A stretch of 64,000 nt of DNA. Source: Flavobacterium xanthum. Lineage in GTDB: Bacteria > Bacteroidota > Bacteroidia > Flavobacteriales > Flavobacteriaceae. The stretch covers positions 62,001 to 126,000 of the forward strand of contig NZ_FRBU01000001.1 of NCBI RefSeq assembly GCF_900142695.1, read 5' to 3'. Positions 1 to 7,142 of the stretch are shown in pieces. The position numbers were made by a program, and so were the translations under genes. The notes below the pieces were generated by a model that was given only the letters and a program-made list of their open reading frames with translations, ran no database searches and was not told where the DNA came from. Position 1 is the stretch's first letter. Every line of letters begins with the position of its first letter.

Positions 1-125
1 GAATGCCATGGATTTTGATTTATCAAGTTGAACATTCAACACGTTCAGAGGCTATGATTTTAGAAAATAAAATAAAAAAAAGAGGCGCGAAAAGATATTT
101 AGAAGATCTTGGTTTTTTTAAATAA
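1..125 (+). CDS. GIY-YIG endonuclease-like protein, C-terminal end only (5' truncated by window)
   Basis: A reading frame enters from the left edge (codons in phase from base 3) and stops at 123-125. The visible tail reads PWILIYQVEHSTRSEAM and then ILENKIKKRGAKRYLEDLGF. This is the C-terminal pattern of short single-domain GIY-YIG proteins of Flavobacteria: the Ser/Thr-Arg-x-Glu-Ala segment, then the E(K/N)KIK-RGxKR-(Y/F)L helix. The catalytic GIY-YIG core lies outside the window and cannot be checked. In Bacteroidota these small genes often sit next to tRNA or rRNA genes, and a tRNA-like remnant follows here immediately. Assignment rests on about 40 residues. Confidence 0.7.
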   Translation, partial: MPWILIYQVEHSTRSEAMILENKIKKRGAKRYLEDLGFFK

Positions 126-130
126 ATGTT

Positions 131-196
131 TGGTAGCTCGGATGTAGCGTCCCGCATAGGCGGGAAGGCCGCAGGTTCGAATCCTGCCACCCCGAC
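131..196 (+). other. tRNA-like 3' remnant
   Basis: Directly after the GIY-YIG stop there is a perfect T arm (171-187, GCAGG-TTCGAAT-CCTGC) followed by CACCCCGAC, which resembles a tRNA 3' acceptor half. Upstream are a D-arm-like GGTAGCTCGG stretch and a CCCGC-ATAG-GCGGG hairpin at 151-164 in place of an anticodon arm. No 5' acceptor strand pairs with CCCCGAC and the anticodon loop has only four bases, so this is not a functional tRNA. It is probably a tRNA-derived remnant linked to the mobile GIY-YIG gene. Confidence 0.5.
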
Positions 197-199
197 AAT

Positions 200-236
200 A
201 AATCCTTTCTGTAGTAGTACAGAAGGGATTTTTTTA
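200..236 (+). terminator. Rho-independent terminator
   Basis: A 13-bp inverted repeat (AATCCTTTCTGTA / TACAGAAGGGATT, with one G-T pair) with a four-base loop is followed by seven T. It ends whatever is transcribed through the GIY-YIG/tRNA-like segment and insulates trxB. Confidence 0.8.
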
Positions 237-270
237 TTACCAAATAATTAAAACTGATACTACAACGTCC

Positions 271-298
271 TTTGTACCGTAATTATATCCTATTTTTG
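271..298 (+). promoter_or_regulatory. Bacteroidota-type promoter of trxB
   Basis: TTTG at 271-274 and TATTTTTG (matches TAnnTTTG) at 291-298, 16 bases apart, lie 29 bp before the trxB start. This fits the sigma-ABfr consensus of Bacteroidota; the spacer is slightly short. Confidence 0.6.
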
Positions 299-326
299 CA
301 CGGTAAAAATTATAATTCACATCATT

Positions 327-1274
327 ATGTCTGATACAATCGAAAAAATTAAATGTCTTATTATAGGTTCTGGTCCTGCAGGTTATACTGCTGCTATTTA
401 CGCCGCCAGAGCAAATATGTTTCCGGTTTTATACCAAGGAATGCAGCCTGGAGGCCAACTAACAACAACTAATGAAGTAGAAAACTGGCCAGGGAATCCT
501 GAAGGAATAACGGGGCCTGAAATGATGGTTGGGTTACAAGCCCAAGCGCAGCGTTTTGGGACTGATGTTCGTGATGGTTGGGCTACAAAAGTTGATTTCT
601 CTGGAGATGTTTTCAAAGTTTGGATCAATGATGTAAAAGAATTGCATTGCGAAACAGTAATTATTTCTACTGGAGCTTCGGCTAAATATTTAGGGTTGCC
701 TTCTGAGCAACACTATTTAAAAATGGGAGGTGGAGTGTCGGCTTGTGCGGTATGTGACGGTTTTTTCTATAGAAATCAAGAGGTAGTAATCGTTGGAGCT
801 GGAGATTCAGCTTGTGAAGAGGCACACTATTTATCTAAATTGTGTAAAAAAGTAACGATGCTAGTGCGTAGTGAAAAATTCAGAGCTTCTAAAATTATGG
901 AAGAGCGCGTTCGCAAAACAGAGAATATTACCATTTTGATGAATCATGACACGATCGAAGTTTTAGGAGATGAACAAGTTGTTACTGGTGTAAAAGCACT
1001 TAATAAAACGACAAATGAAACTTTTGAAATTGAAGCCACTGGTTTCTTTGTCGCTATTGGCCATAAACCAAATACTGATATTTTCAAAAAATACATCTCC
1101 TTAGATGAAACAGGATATATTGTTAATACTCCGGGAAGTTCTAAAACAAATGTGGAAGGTGTTTTCGTAGCCGGTGATGCTGCAGATCATGTGTATCGTC
1201 AGGCAATAACTGCTGCAGGTACAGGCTGTATGGCTGCTCTTGATGCGGAAAGATATTTAGCTGCTAAAGAATAA
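327..1274 (+). CDS. trxB: Thioredoxin-disulfide reductase
   Basis: FAD/NADPH flavoenzyme that reduces oxidised thioredoxin in the cytoplasm. The 315-residue length is normal for the low-molecular-weight bacterial enzyme. Visible landmarks are the FAD-binding GSGPAG (residues 14-19), the redox-active CAVC disulfide (Cys140, Cys143), the NADPH-binding GAGDSA (157-162) and the C-terminal FAD motif VFVAGDAAD near residue 280. The start is supported by the promoter just upstream. The gene is monocistronic, bounded by terminators on both sides, and supplies the thiol-redox system of the cell. Confidence 0.96.
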   Translation: MSDTIEKIKCLIIGSGPAGYTAAIYAARANMFPVLYQGMQPGGQLTTTNEVENWPGNPEGITGPEMMVGLQAQAQRFGTDVRDGWATKVDFSGDVFKVWINDVKELHCETVIISTGASAKYLGLPSEQHYLKMGGGVSACAVCDGFFYRNQEVVIVGAGDSACEEAHYLSKLCKKVTMLVRSEKFRASKIMEERVRKTENITILMNHDTIEVLGDEQVVTGVKALNKTTNETFEIEATGFFVAIGHKPNTDIFKKYISLDETGYIVNTPGSSKTNVEGVFVAGDAADHVYRQAITAAGTGCMAALDAERYLAAKE

Positions 1275-1296
1275 TTATAGTTAGATAAGTTACATT

Positions 1297-1335
1297 GAAA
1301 AAGTCCCATTTGCCATAGCAAGTGGGACTTTTTGT
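1297..1335 (+). terminator. Terminator of trxB
   Basis: The hairpin AAAAAGTCCCATTTGC / GCAAGTGGGACTTTTT, with one G-T pair and a T run, starts 22 bp after the trxB stop. Confidence 0.85.
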
Positions 1336-1363
1336 TGGTTATTATATATAGTATCAATCCAGT

Positions 1364-1400
1364 TTTTCTCCCGCTCCTTTGGAGAGGGTCGGGGAGAGGA
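1364..1400. repeat. Short dispersed intergenic repeat (CTCCTTTGGAGAGGG type)
   Basis: TCTCCCGCTCCTTTGGAGAG followed by GGTCGGGGAGAGG contains the imperfect palindrome CTCC-TTT-GGAG. Sequences of this form are common between genes in Flavobacteriaceae. Only one copy is visible here, so the repeat status comes from general knowledge. It abuts the stop of the GIN-domain gene. Confidence 0.4.
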
Positions 1401-2234
1401 TTATTTCAATTTCTTAATCAATTTTGCTTCATCAGCAAATTTTCGTATTTCAATTTTTGGAGAACCAAGTAATTGGATTTCTGATTTATTAGCAGCATCA
1501 ATAATCACGGTAGTTTCCACAAATAAACTACAGTTGGTATAACTTTCGGAGGTAATATCTGCATTTTTTGTTGTGAACTTATTTCCGGTAAATGAGGCAT
1601 TATTGTCCAATCGCAGCATCGCATTTACAGCGGTACCTTCAAGTGTAGCATCTGATTTTTGGTACAAATCTATTTTCAAATCAGTAGTGTTAACTAAGGC
1701 TTTCAACGATGAATTTTTGCTTAATTCGAGGATTGTATTTTCTGATTTTAAATTCAATTCTGTTTTTGATTTATCGTCTGCCTGAAGTAAGAAATCCTTG
1801 GTATTGACATTCAAAAATAATTTGGACTCATCATGTGCTTTTAGTGTAATGGTATTCAGTAAAAGTTCTTGTATCGCATTAACGGTCGCTTCATCTTTTG
1901 CCGTAATGAGATTTAAATCTTTGGTATAGGTCACTCTGACTATTATTTTTTTGTAATTTGTAGCTTGCTGTGTGGTATAAATGCGCAATGTGTTATCACT
2001 TAAATCCAATGAAATAATATCGTGCAGGTTGTCATCGGCCTCGATTTTTAGTTCCGTTTTTTCTCCCCTTTCTAGATGTACCTCCAGGTTGTCCTCGACT
2101 AGTAATGCTTCAAAATTGCCAACGGCTCTCTGCTCAACAGTTACTGTTTTTGATCCTTTTATTTTTTCTTTTTTCTGCGCGAATAGTAAGGTAGTAAATA
2201 AGACGAATAGGAGTACAGCGGTATGTTTTTTCAT
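1401..2234 (-). CDS. Exported GIN-domain (DUF2807) protein
   Basis: A 277-residue protein beginning MKKHTAVLLFVLFTTLLFAQ, a Sec signal peptide ending in AQ. The ATG at 2234 is chosen over the upstream ATG at 2279 because it starts the signal peptide and because a -7 box lies between the two. The mature part has the alternating short beta strands of the head-GIN/DUF2807 fold (VEDNLEVHLERGEKTELKIEADDNL), the same core as the neighbouring lipoprotein gene. It is probably periplasmic or surface-exposed. It follows the PadR-PspC-GIN lipoprotein unit but is separated from it by a terminator and has its own -7 element. The molecular function of GIN domains is unknown. Confidence 0.8.
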   Translation of the reverse strand: MKKHTAVLLFVLFTTLLFAQKKEKIKGSKTVTVEQRAVGNFEALLVEDNLEVHLERGEKTELKIEADDNLHDIISLDLSDNTLRIYTTQQATNYKKIIVRVTYTKDLNLITAKDEATVNAIQELLLNTITLKAHDESKLFLNVNTKDFLLQADDKSKTELNLKSENTILELSKNSSLKALVNTTDLKIDLYQKSDATLEGTAVNAMLRLDNNASFTGNKFTTKNADITSESYTNCSLFVETTVIIDAANKSEIQLLGSPKIEIRKFADEAKLIKKLK

Positions 2235-2257
2235 GATAAGTTGAATTAGAGTCCGTA

Positions 2258-2265
2258 CAAATATA
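2258..2265 (-). promoter_or_regulatory. -7 box TATATTTG upstream of the GIN protein
   Basis: A perfect TAnnTTTG on the minus strand, 24 bp before the ATG at 2234. No clear -33 TTTG is seen at the usual distance. The element decides against the longer start at 2279. Confidence 0.45.
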
Positions 2266-2267
2266 AA

Positions 2268-2299
2268 AAAATCATCCACTTGTGATGGATGATTTTTTA
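2268..2299 (-). terminator. Terminator of the PadR-PspC-GIN unit
   Basis: The inverted repeat AAATCATCCA / TGGATGATTT with a T run on the minus strand lies 20 bp after the stop of the GIN lipoprotein gene. Confidence 0.75.
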
Positions 2300-2317
2300 A
2301 TTTAATATGGGGCTGTC

Positions 2318-3058
2318 TTATTGTTGATTGATGCTGCCACCAGAACTTATATTTTTCTGCACTGTTTTTGGTTGGACGTTATAGATAATAGTACCTCCGC
2401 TAGACGCTTCGGCATCCAAGCTAACAATAGGGTGAACAGTGGTATTGGCTCCGCTTGAAACATCGGAAATAATTGTATTAGCTAATAAATCATCGGCATT
2501 GATTGCACTTCCGCTTGATGCGGTAGTTCTCATTTGTAGCGCTTTTCCATTGATTGTGATACTGCTTCCGCTGCTAGCATCACAGTTGATATCATCGGAT
2601 TCGATATTCAGGTCGATCGTCCCTCCACTAGAAGTGTTGAGTCGGATATTTTCTCCTTTTAATGTATTCCTACTGGTAATGGTAGCGTTGCTTGTGGCTT
2701 CTAGCTCATCTATCAAAGGCATTTTAACCGTCACTTTTTTGGAACCGGTATTGATAAAATAATTTTTGTCACAAGAAATAATCAGGGTTCCATTTTTAAC
2801 TTTCGTAGTGATGTGTTTTTGTAAATTATCATCTGCCTCCACAACTATTTCTGTTTTATCAGCTTGTACAATAACTACATCAATGCCATTGTTAACCTCT
2901 ATGCTCTTGAAATCATCTTCAACATTTCTTTTCTCGGTTGTGACATTTCCGCTTCCTTCTATTGAATTCAAATTAATGGAGTGATTGCACGAAGCGAATA
3001 ACAAAGCTGTTAACGCTATTACAATAAACTTGGTGATTAAGGTGATGATTTTTAACAT
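2318..3058 (-). CDS. GIN-domain (DUF2807) lipoprotein
   Basis: A 246-residue protein with an N-terminal hydrophobic segment ending in the lipobox LLFASC (Cys near residue 24), so it is probably lipidated and membrane-anchored. The rest is a head-GIN domain: SIEVNNGIDVVIVQADKTEI, then many repeated Ser-Ser-Gly turns (DASSGSSITI, TASSGSAI, DVSSGANTTV, EASSGGTI) that mark the rungs of a right-handed beta-helix-like stack. It lies 2 bp after the PspC gene, so the two are translated from one mRNA. Role inferred only from context: an envelope partner of PspC. Confidence 0.82.
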   Translation of the reverse strand: MLKIITLITKFIVIALTALLFASCNHSINLNSIEGSGNVTTEKRNVEDDFKSIEVNNGIDVVIVQADKTEIVVEADDNLQKHITTKVKNGTLIISCDKNYFINTGSKKVTVKMPLIDELEATSNATITSRNTLKGENIRLNTSSGGTIDLNIESDDINCDASSGSSITINGKALQMRTTASSGSAINADDLLANTIISDVSSGANTTVHPIVSLDAEASSGGTIIYNVQPKTVQKNISSGGSINQQ

Positions 3059-3060
3059 GA

Positions 3061-4797
3061 CTAATTCGTTTTAATGATTATCCCGTCTTTATTTATTTTT
3101 AATTCTTTACGATTCTTTTTTGAATTAATTAAAGTATCATTCGTTACAGAAACTCCGTTTTCATTGATAGTAACTGACGTTTCAATGCTGTCATTTTCAG
3201 TAGTAGCACCCACGTCATTATACTCGTTTTCATCTGCGGGACAATTTAAACATTTTATTTGAGAATTTTCTACTTTATAAATGTAATTATCTGAACTGTA
3301 GTGTAAATTGAAATATTCATCATCTGATCTATCGTAATTTTGTACACTAGAATCCACTTTCAGTAGCAATCCTTCTGGTACAAATAATGTTATTTCAATC
3401 TCTTGGTCTCTGTATTTGTTTTTTAATTCAGTTAGTAAATAATTATCTAAAATCAATTGGTTGCCAATAATTTTGTAACTGTATTTAATTTGTTCGGCTC
3501 TTTGTTTTGCATCAGATAAGGATTTTCCTCTAGCCTCTTTTTCAATTTGGATATAAGGTGCTTTCTCCTCTGTTTTTTCAATTTTAAAACTAACTTCATT
3601 TGAATAAATGATATCGTTTCCGGTTGAATCTTGGGTTACCATGAAATCATTACGGTCTTCTACATTTTTAGCAAAATAATCATTGTGTTTGAAGGCAATG
3701 AAAAGCGTGTCATTAGGCATCAAATTAATGGTTTCTTTTTTGACTACTCTACCATCAATCGCAAAAGCAGAGGCTTGTTTTATTCCAATCGAAATTAAGA
3801 GCGCTATTGCAATGATCCATAGGGCTAACAACGTGTATTTTGCTATATTTCCAATGGATTTTATGTTAGGTGATACTAATTTAAATCCTAAAAGTATTAA
3901 GAAAAAGTTTGGAATTCCCACCGCAGTAACTACTAATACTCCAAAAAACCAAATGGGATAATCAGTGAAGTTTCCAGATTCAATAAATTGATGAAAAGGA
4001 AAGCTACTGAAGTTGGCAGAACCCAAAGTCAATGCACCAATTAGGAAAACGATTATCATCGCTAAACCGGATAGGATTAAAATGATACCTAAAAATTTCG
4101 CAAAAACCTTAAAAACAGTAATAATAAAATCACCGAAAGAGCTTCCTATTTTGCCAGCACCTGTTTTTATTTGATTGCCGTATTTATCGTAGTCCGCATT
4201 TTTAATTTTGTCGGAAACATTCTCAAATTCTTCCCGAACTTTTTTTTCGATATTTGAAATCGTCACGGGTTCTCCCGTCATTTCTAGTTTTTCTGAGGTA
4301 GTCACCGCTTCTGGAGTTACAATCCAAAGAATGATGTAAGCCAGGATTCCAGTTCCAAATCCAGCAAAAACTAATAAGATAAGTACGATTCTGATCCACA
4401 CAGCATCTACGCCAAAGTAATGTCCTAATCCAGCCGAAACTCCACCAATCATCCCTTTTTCTCTGTCACGGTATAGTTTTTTTGTTCTTCGGCTAGCAGT
4501 GCTGTACGCAGTATTTGCTTCTTTAAAATCATCTTCAATGATATAGTCTTCTGGTTGTCCCATTACGGCAATCACTTCATCTACATCTTTCAACCCAATA
4601 ACATACTTATCGGTTTTTTGCTTGTCATGCAATAATTCCGAAACGCGCATTTCAATATCTTTTATGATTTCATCATGACCAGATGAGTTGGATAAAGAAC
4701 GTTTTATGGCGTCAAAATAGCGGGTCAATTTTTGGTATGCGTCTTCATCTATGTGAAAAAACATGCCGCCTAGATTTATATTTACTGTTTTGTTCAT
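3061..4797 (-). CDS. PspC-domain membrane protein with C-terminal sensor-like region
   Basis: 578 residues. Residues 1-90 form a soluble N-terminal helical domain (MNKTVNINLGGMFFHIDEDA) found before PspC in Bacteroidota. Residues 106-164 are the PspC domain (KLYRDREKGMIGGVSAGLG, one transmembrane helix 135-160). Further hydrophobic helices follow at about 225-255, 285-305 and 320-345. The C-terminal 220 residues are hydrophilic and probably periplasmic, with a Cys-containing KCLNCPADE segment near 520. PspC is the inner-membrane stress sensor of the phage-shock response in Enterobacteria, but no pspA or pspF is nearby. It is the second gene of the PadR operon, 5 bp after the regulator. Confidence 0.85.
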   Translation of the reverse strand: MNKTVNINLGGMFFHIDEDAYQKLTRYFDAIKRSLSNSSGHDEIIKDIEMRVSELLHDKQKTDKYVIGLKDVDEVIAVMGQPEDYIIEDDFKEANTAYSTASRRTKKLYRDREKGMIGGVSAGLGHYFGVDAVWIRIVLILLVFAGFGTGILAYIILWIVTPEAVTTSEKLEMTGEPVTISNIEKKVREEFENVSDKIKNADYDKYGNQIKTGAGKIGSSFGDFIITVFKVFAKFLGIILILSGLAMIIVFLIGALTLGSANFSSFPFHQFIESGNFTDYPIWFFGVLVVTAVGIPNFFLILLGFKLVSPNIKSIGNIAKYTLLALWIIAIALLISIGIKQASAFAIDGRVVKKETINLMPNDTLFIAFKHNDYFAKNVEDRNDFMVTQDSTGNDIIYSNEVSFKIEKTEEKAPYIQIEKEARGKSLSDAKQRAEQIKYSYKIIGNQLILDNYLLTELKNKYRDQEIEITLFVPEGLLLKVDSSVQNYDRSDDEYFNLHYSSDNYIYKVENSQIKCLNCPADENEYNDVGATTENDSIETSVTINENGVSVTNDTLINSKKNRKELKINKDGIIIKTN

Positions 4798-4802
4798 GAC
4801 TA

Positions 4803-5132
4803 TTATTTTTGGTTGGTTATTAGGTTTACGGCATCTGATAATTCAGTCCAGGTGCTATTTAGTTCATTTAAAAAAGTTTGTCCAATTTCGGTCAGGCCGT
4901 AATATTTTCTCGGTGGTCCTGAGGTCGATTCTTCCCAACGGTAGTTGAGTAATCCATCATTTTTCAATCGGGTTAAGAGAGGATAAATCGTTCCTTCCAC
5001 GACTAATAATTTTGCGTTTTTCAAAGTGTCTAATATTTCCGATGTGTAGGCATCTTTTTCTTTCAATACAGATAAGATGCAAAACTCGAGAACACCTTTG
5101 CGCATCTGGGCTTTTGTGTTTTCAATGTTCAT
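4803..5132 (-). CDS. PadR-family transcriptional regulator
   Basis: A 109-residue winged-helix protein with the PadR pattern: KGVLEFCILSVLKEKDAYTS, then EILDTLKNAKLLVVEGTIYP, then LLTRLKNDGLLNYRWEESTS, then GPPRKYYGLTEIGQTFL. PadR proteins usually repress their own operon and a neighbouring membrane-protein gene until an effector binds. It is the first gene of a four-gene minus-strand series with PspC and two GIN proteins, a recurrent arrangement in Flavobacteriaceae, so it most likely controls that unit. The effector cannot be predicted. Confidence 0.92.
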   Translation of the reverse strand: MNIENTKAQMRKGVLEFCILSVLKEKDAYTSEILDTLKNAKLLVVEGTIYPLLTRLKNDGLLNYRWEESTSGPPRKYYGLTEIGQTFLNELNSTWTELSDAVNLITNQK

Positions 5133-5195
5133 AATTCCTTTTTTTTGATTTTGTGTTGATTAAACAGTTCATTTTTTGATTGATTTATTTTATTT

Positions 5196-5276
5196 GGAGC
5201 TTATTCCTGCTTTCCACTTTATCTTTACTTGCTTAAAGAAAGCAAGTAAAGGATGCCGTTGCAATCAGGGCTAGTT
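5196..5276 (+). repeat. 81-bp structured intergenic repeat, copy 1
   Basis: It begins GGAGCTTATTCCTGCT and ends GCAATCAGGGCTAGTT, enclosing a perfect hairpin CTTTACTTGCTT-AAAG-AAAGCAAGTAAAG. A second copy of the same length lies at 56172-56252 with the same ends but a different, still perfect, central stem. Stem pairing is kept while the sequence changes, so structure is the conserved property. Confidence 0.75.
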
Positions 5277-5353
5277 CGTTCGCTTTGTGTATTACGTTTA
5301 TTCTCTTTTAATCTCTTTAGCTTTAATTCCTCGAAGCGCTGTTTGGTTTTTTT

Positions 5354-5407
5354 AGCCAAAGATTCACAGATTTTCAATACTCTTTTTTAATTTGTGAATC
5401 TGTGGCT
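5354..5407. repeat. Inverted repeat, 15-bp arms
   Basis: Arms AGCCAAAGATTCACA (5354-5368) and TGTGAATCTGTGGCT (5393-5407) pair with one mismatch around a 24-base AT-rich loop. There is no T run after either arm, so it is not a standard terminator. It resembles the CACAGATTCACAGATT intergenic repeats known from Bacteroidota. Confidence 0.5.
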
Positions 5408-5464
5408 GTTATTTTGCTAATACCTATGGGACTCTACCTCGAGATAATTTGTTCGGATTAGGTC

Positions 5465-5920
5465 TTATTTAAGGAACGGAATCGTTATTGGATATTTGTA
5501 TTTTTCTCCATTTAATGTTTTGATTGAAGCATAAATGATTAAAAAGAATTCAGCCACTTTCAAAAGTCCAAAAATTAAAACACAAATTATTCCCAAGGTT
5601 AGTGCTCCAATATTATTCTCAAAGTTGAAATTTGAATAAGTAAATTCATGGTCGTGCATCAACGTGTTAAGGGGCATATCCTTAAATACAGAAATAAGAA
5701 ATGAAGGAATTGCAATCGTAATTAGCAACAAAGAGTATAACAATAAGCTCAATTGAAAGTTAAGCACTTGTTTGCCGTGATGATCCACAAATTCAGAGTC
5801 GTCCTTTTTTGTACTCCATAATATAATTGGAAAAATATAATTTCCAAACGGAATAAAATATTGAGTCAAGGTACTCAAGTGAGTAAAAGTGGCGATGTTT
5901 TTTTCAGTAGTGGTTTCCAT
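5465..5920 (-). CDS. DUF4870 membrane protein
   Basis: A 151-residue protein from METTTEKNIATFTHL. The ATG at 5920 is preferred to the upstream one at 6037 because a -7 box lies between them at 5993-6000 and because DUF4870 homology starts here. It has three hydrophobic helices (about 13-35, 55-78 and 105-135) and the family signature FVDHHGKQVLNFQ between the first two. DUF4870 proteins are small inner-membrane proteins of unknown function. It is transcribed alone. Confidence 0.85.
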   Translation of the reverse strand: METTTEKNIATFTHLSTLTQYFIPFGNYIFPIILWSTKKDDSEFVDHHGKQVLNFQLSLLLYSLLLITIAIPSFLISVFKDMPLNTLMHDHEFTYSNFNFENNIGALTLGIICVLIFGLLKVAEFFLIIYASIKTLNGEKYKYPITIPFLK

Positions 5921-5992
5921 TTTTTTTGATTTTGATGATGATTGAAACTGGTTAACTATAAAAGCATTTAGGCTACATAGTAATTTCTTATA

Positions 5993-6000
5993 CAAATATA
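5993..6000 (-). promoter_or_regulatory. -7 box TATATTTG for the DUF4870 gene
   Basis: A TAnnTTTG match on the minus strand 72 bp before the ATG at 5920, inside the would-be N-terminal extension of the longer frame. No convincing -33 element was found. Confidence 0.45.
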
Positions 6001-6239
6001 TATCTAAAAGACAGTATCTTGTTTCGCATAGTACCAAATATTAACATAAAATTAACAAATTAATTTAATAGGCACGCATAGTATTTTTTTGTATTTTAGC
6101 AAAAAACCCAGTGATATTGAACTCGCCGTATTCAATCCCGAAGTTTCGGGACATAAAAAAATAAGCAACAATGGTGATGCCCTATTGCTTCGCCTGTTCG
6201 CTGTCGTTCGAGTCCAATAAAAAAAAATAGTAGCTACAT

Positions 6240-6692
6240 ATGAAACTTACAGCATCAAAACTTAATAATTTTCTATTGTTCAAATTACCGTCGGCATTTA
6301 TTTGTGGGGTGCGCGTAAAAACAATTGATGAGAACCAATGTGTGGTTTCGGTGAAGCACCGTTGGATCAACCAAAATCCATTTAACTCCATGTATTTTGC
6401 GGTGCAAGCTATGGCTGCGGAACTTTCTACGGGAGCTTTGGTCATGTTTCAAATTCAAAAAAGCGGTCGGAAGATCTCCATGCTGGTCGCCAACAACAAA
6501 GGTAATTTTACCAAAAAAGCTACGGGAAGAATCACTTTTACCTGCAAGGACGGGCATTTAATAGAAAAAGCGATTCAAGAAACTATTGCCACTGGAGAAG
6601 GGCAAACCTTTTGGATGAAATCCATAGGAACCGATGAAAAGGGAATACAAGTTTCCGAAATGGATTTTGAATGGAGTGTAAGGGTAAAATAA
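6240..6692 (+). CDS. DUF4442 / hotdog-fold thioesterase-like protein
   Basis: A 150-residue protein fitting the DUF4442 family, which shares the hotdog fold of PaaI-type thioesterases: NPFNSMYFAVQAMAAELSTG is the central helix carrying the family Asn and Glu, followed by strands with SMLVANNKGNFTKKATGRIT. Substrate and reaction are unknown; acyl-CoA hydrolysis is the family guess. It stands alone between convergent neighbours and shares its terminator with the Cys-rich gene. Confidence 0.82.
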   Translation: MKLTASKLNNFLLFKLPSAFICGVRVKTIDENQCVVSVKHRWINQNPFNSMYFAVQAMAAELSTGALVMFQIQKSGRKISMLVANNKGNFTKKATGRITFTCKDGHLIEKAIQETIATGEGQTFWMKSIGTDEKGIQVSEMDFEWSVRVK

Positions 6693-6717
6693 AAACAGTT
6701 TCCAAAAGAATATATAA

Positions 6718-6756
6718 CTAGAAAACGCCTCTTACTGATGTAAAGAGGCGTTTTCG
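6718..6756 (+). terminator. Terminator after the DUF4442 gene (bidirectional)
   Basis: The perfect stem GAAAACGCCTCTT / AAGAGGCGTTTTC has A/T runs on both sides, so it can serve the DUF4442 gene on plus and the Cys-rich gene on minus. Confidence 0.85.
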
Positions 6757-6793
6757 TTTGTATCAAATTCAAATGCAATAAATCAACTTTTAG

Positions 6794-7003
6794 TTAGCAA
6801 GCCGTTTTGCACGTTTTACCTTCCGCCTTGCATTTAGCTTTACACTTAGCCACTTCTGCAGCAGTCATAGTTTTAGCTTTCGTGTCTTTATTGGCACAAC
6901 AAGATTCTTTTTTTGCTTTTTCTTTTGCGACAGCTTTTACTTCCTGAGCATTAACGCTTAGGGTAAGGAATGCGATTGCTACAAATGTTACAATTTTTTT
7001 CAT
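6794..7003 (-). CDS. Small Cys-rich exported protein, unknown function
   Basis: 69 residues: signal peptide MKKIVTFVAIAFLTLSVNAQ, then a Lys/Ala-rich chain with six cysteines (Cys35, 36, 54, 58, 65, 69). The last four form two CxxxC pairs, KCKAKCKAEGKTCKTAC. The spacing would suit two disulfides or soft-metal binding on a helix. I do not recognise a named family; similar tiny Lys/Cys-rich secreted proteins occur in flavobacteria. A -7 box TATATTTG is at 7057-7064 upstream. Signal peptide, start and terminator make it a believable gene despite its size. Confidence 0.72.
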   Translation of the reverse strand: MKKIVTFVAIAFLTLSVNAQEVKAVAKEKAKKESCCANKDTKAKTMTAAEVAKCKAKCKAEGKTCKTAC

Positions 7004-7056
7004 TTTATACTGTTTAATTGGTTTTCTTTCTTTTGATATTATCTCAAATTTCTGAC

Positions 7057-7064
7057 CAAATATA
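7057..7064 (-). promoter_or_regulatory. -7 box TATATTTG upstream of the Cys-rich gene
   Basis: A TAnnTTTG match on minus 54 bp before the ATG at 7003. A TTTG is found only 10 bases further upstream, so the -33 element is uncertain. Confidence 0.4.
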
Positions 7065-7142
7065 TATAATAATTCAAATTAATCTTTAATATTTGGATTA
7101 ATATTTACTTAAGTGCCTTGATTTTGCTCCTAAATAAACCTG

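Larger units (their letters stand above)
5133..5464. other. Gene-free stretch with two structured repeats
   Basis: This 332-bp interval lies between the PadR gene and the DUF4870 gene. It holds the 81-bp structured repeat at 5196-5276 and a long inverted repeat at 5354-5407, both described separately. No open frame of note is present and no clear TAnnTTTG box for the PadR operon is visible. Confidence 0.6.

Noticed and set aside
6062..6239. Possible dispersed repeat with TCCCGAA/TTCGGGA and a CTTCGCCTGTTCGCTGTCG stretch
   Set aside because: It looks like a known flavobacterial intergenic sequence, but only one copy is present here, so I cannot support it as a repeat.
6240..6557. Overlapping minus-strand frames opposite the DUF4442 gene
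   Set aside because: Antisense shadows; the plus frame has family motifs and a terminator.
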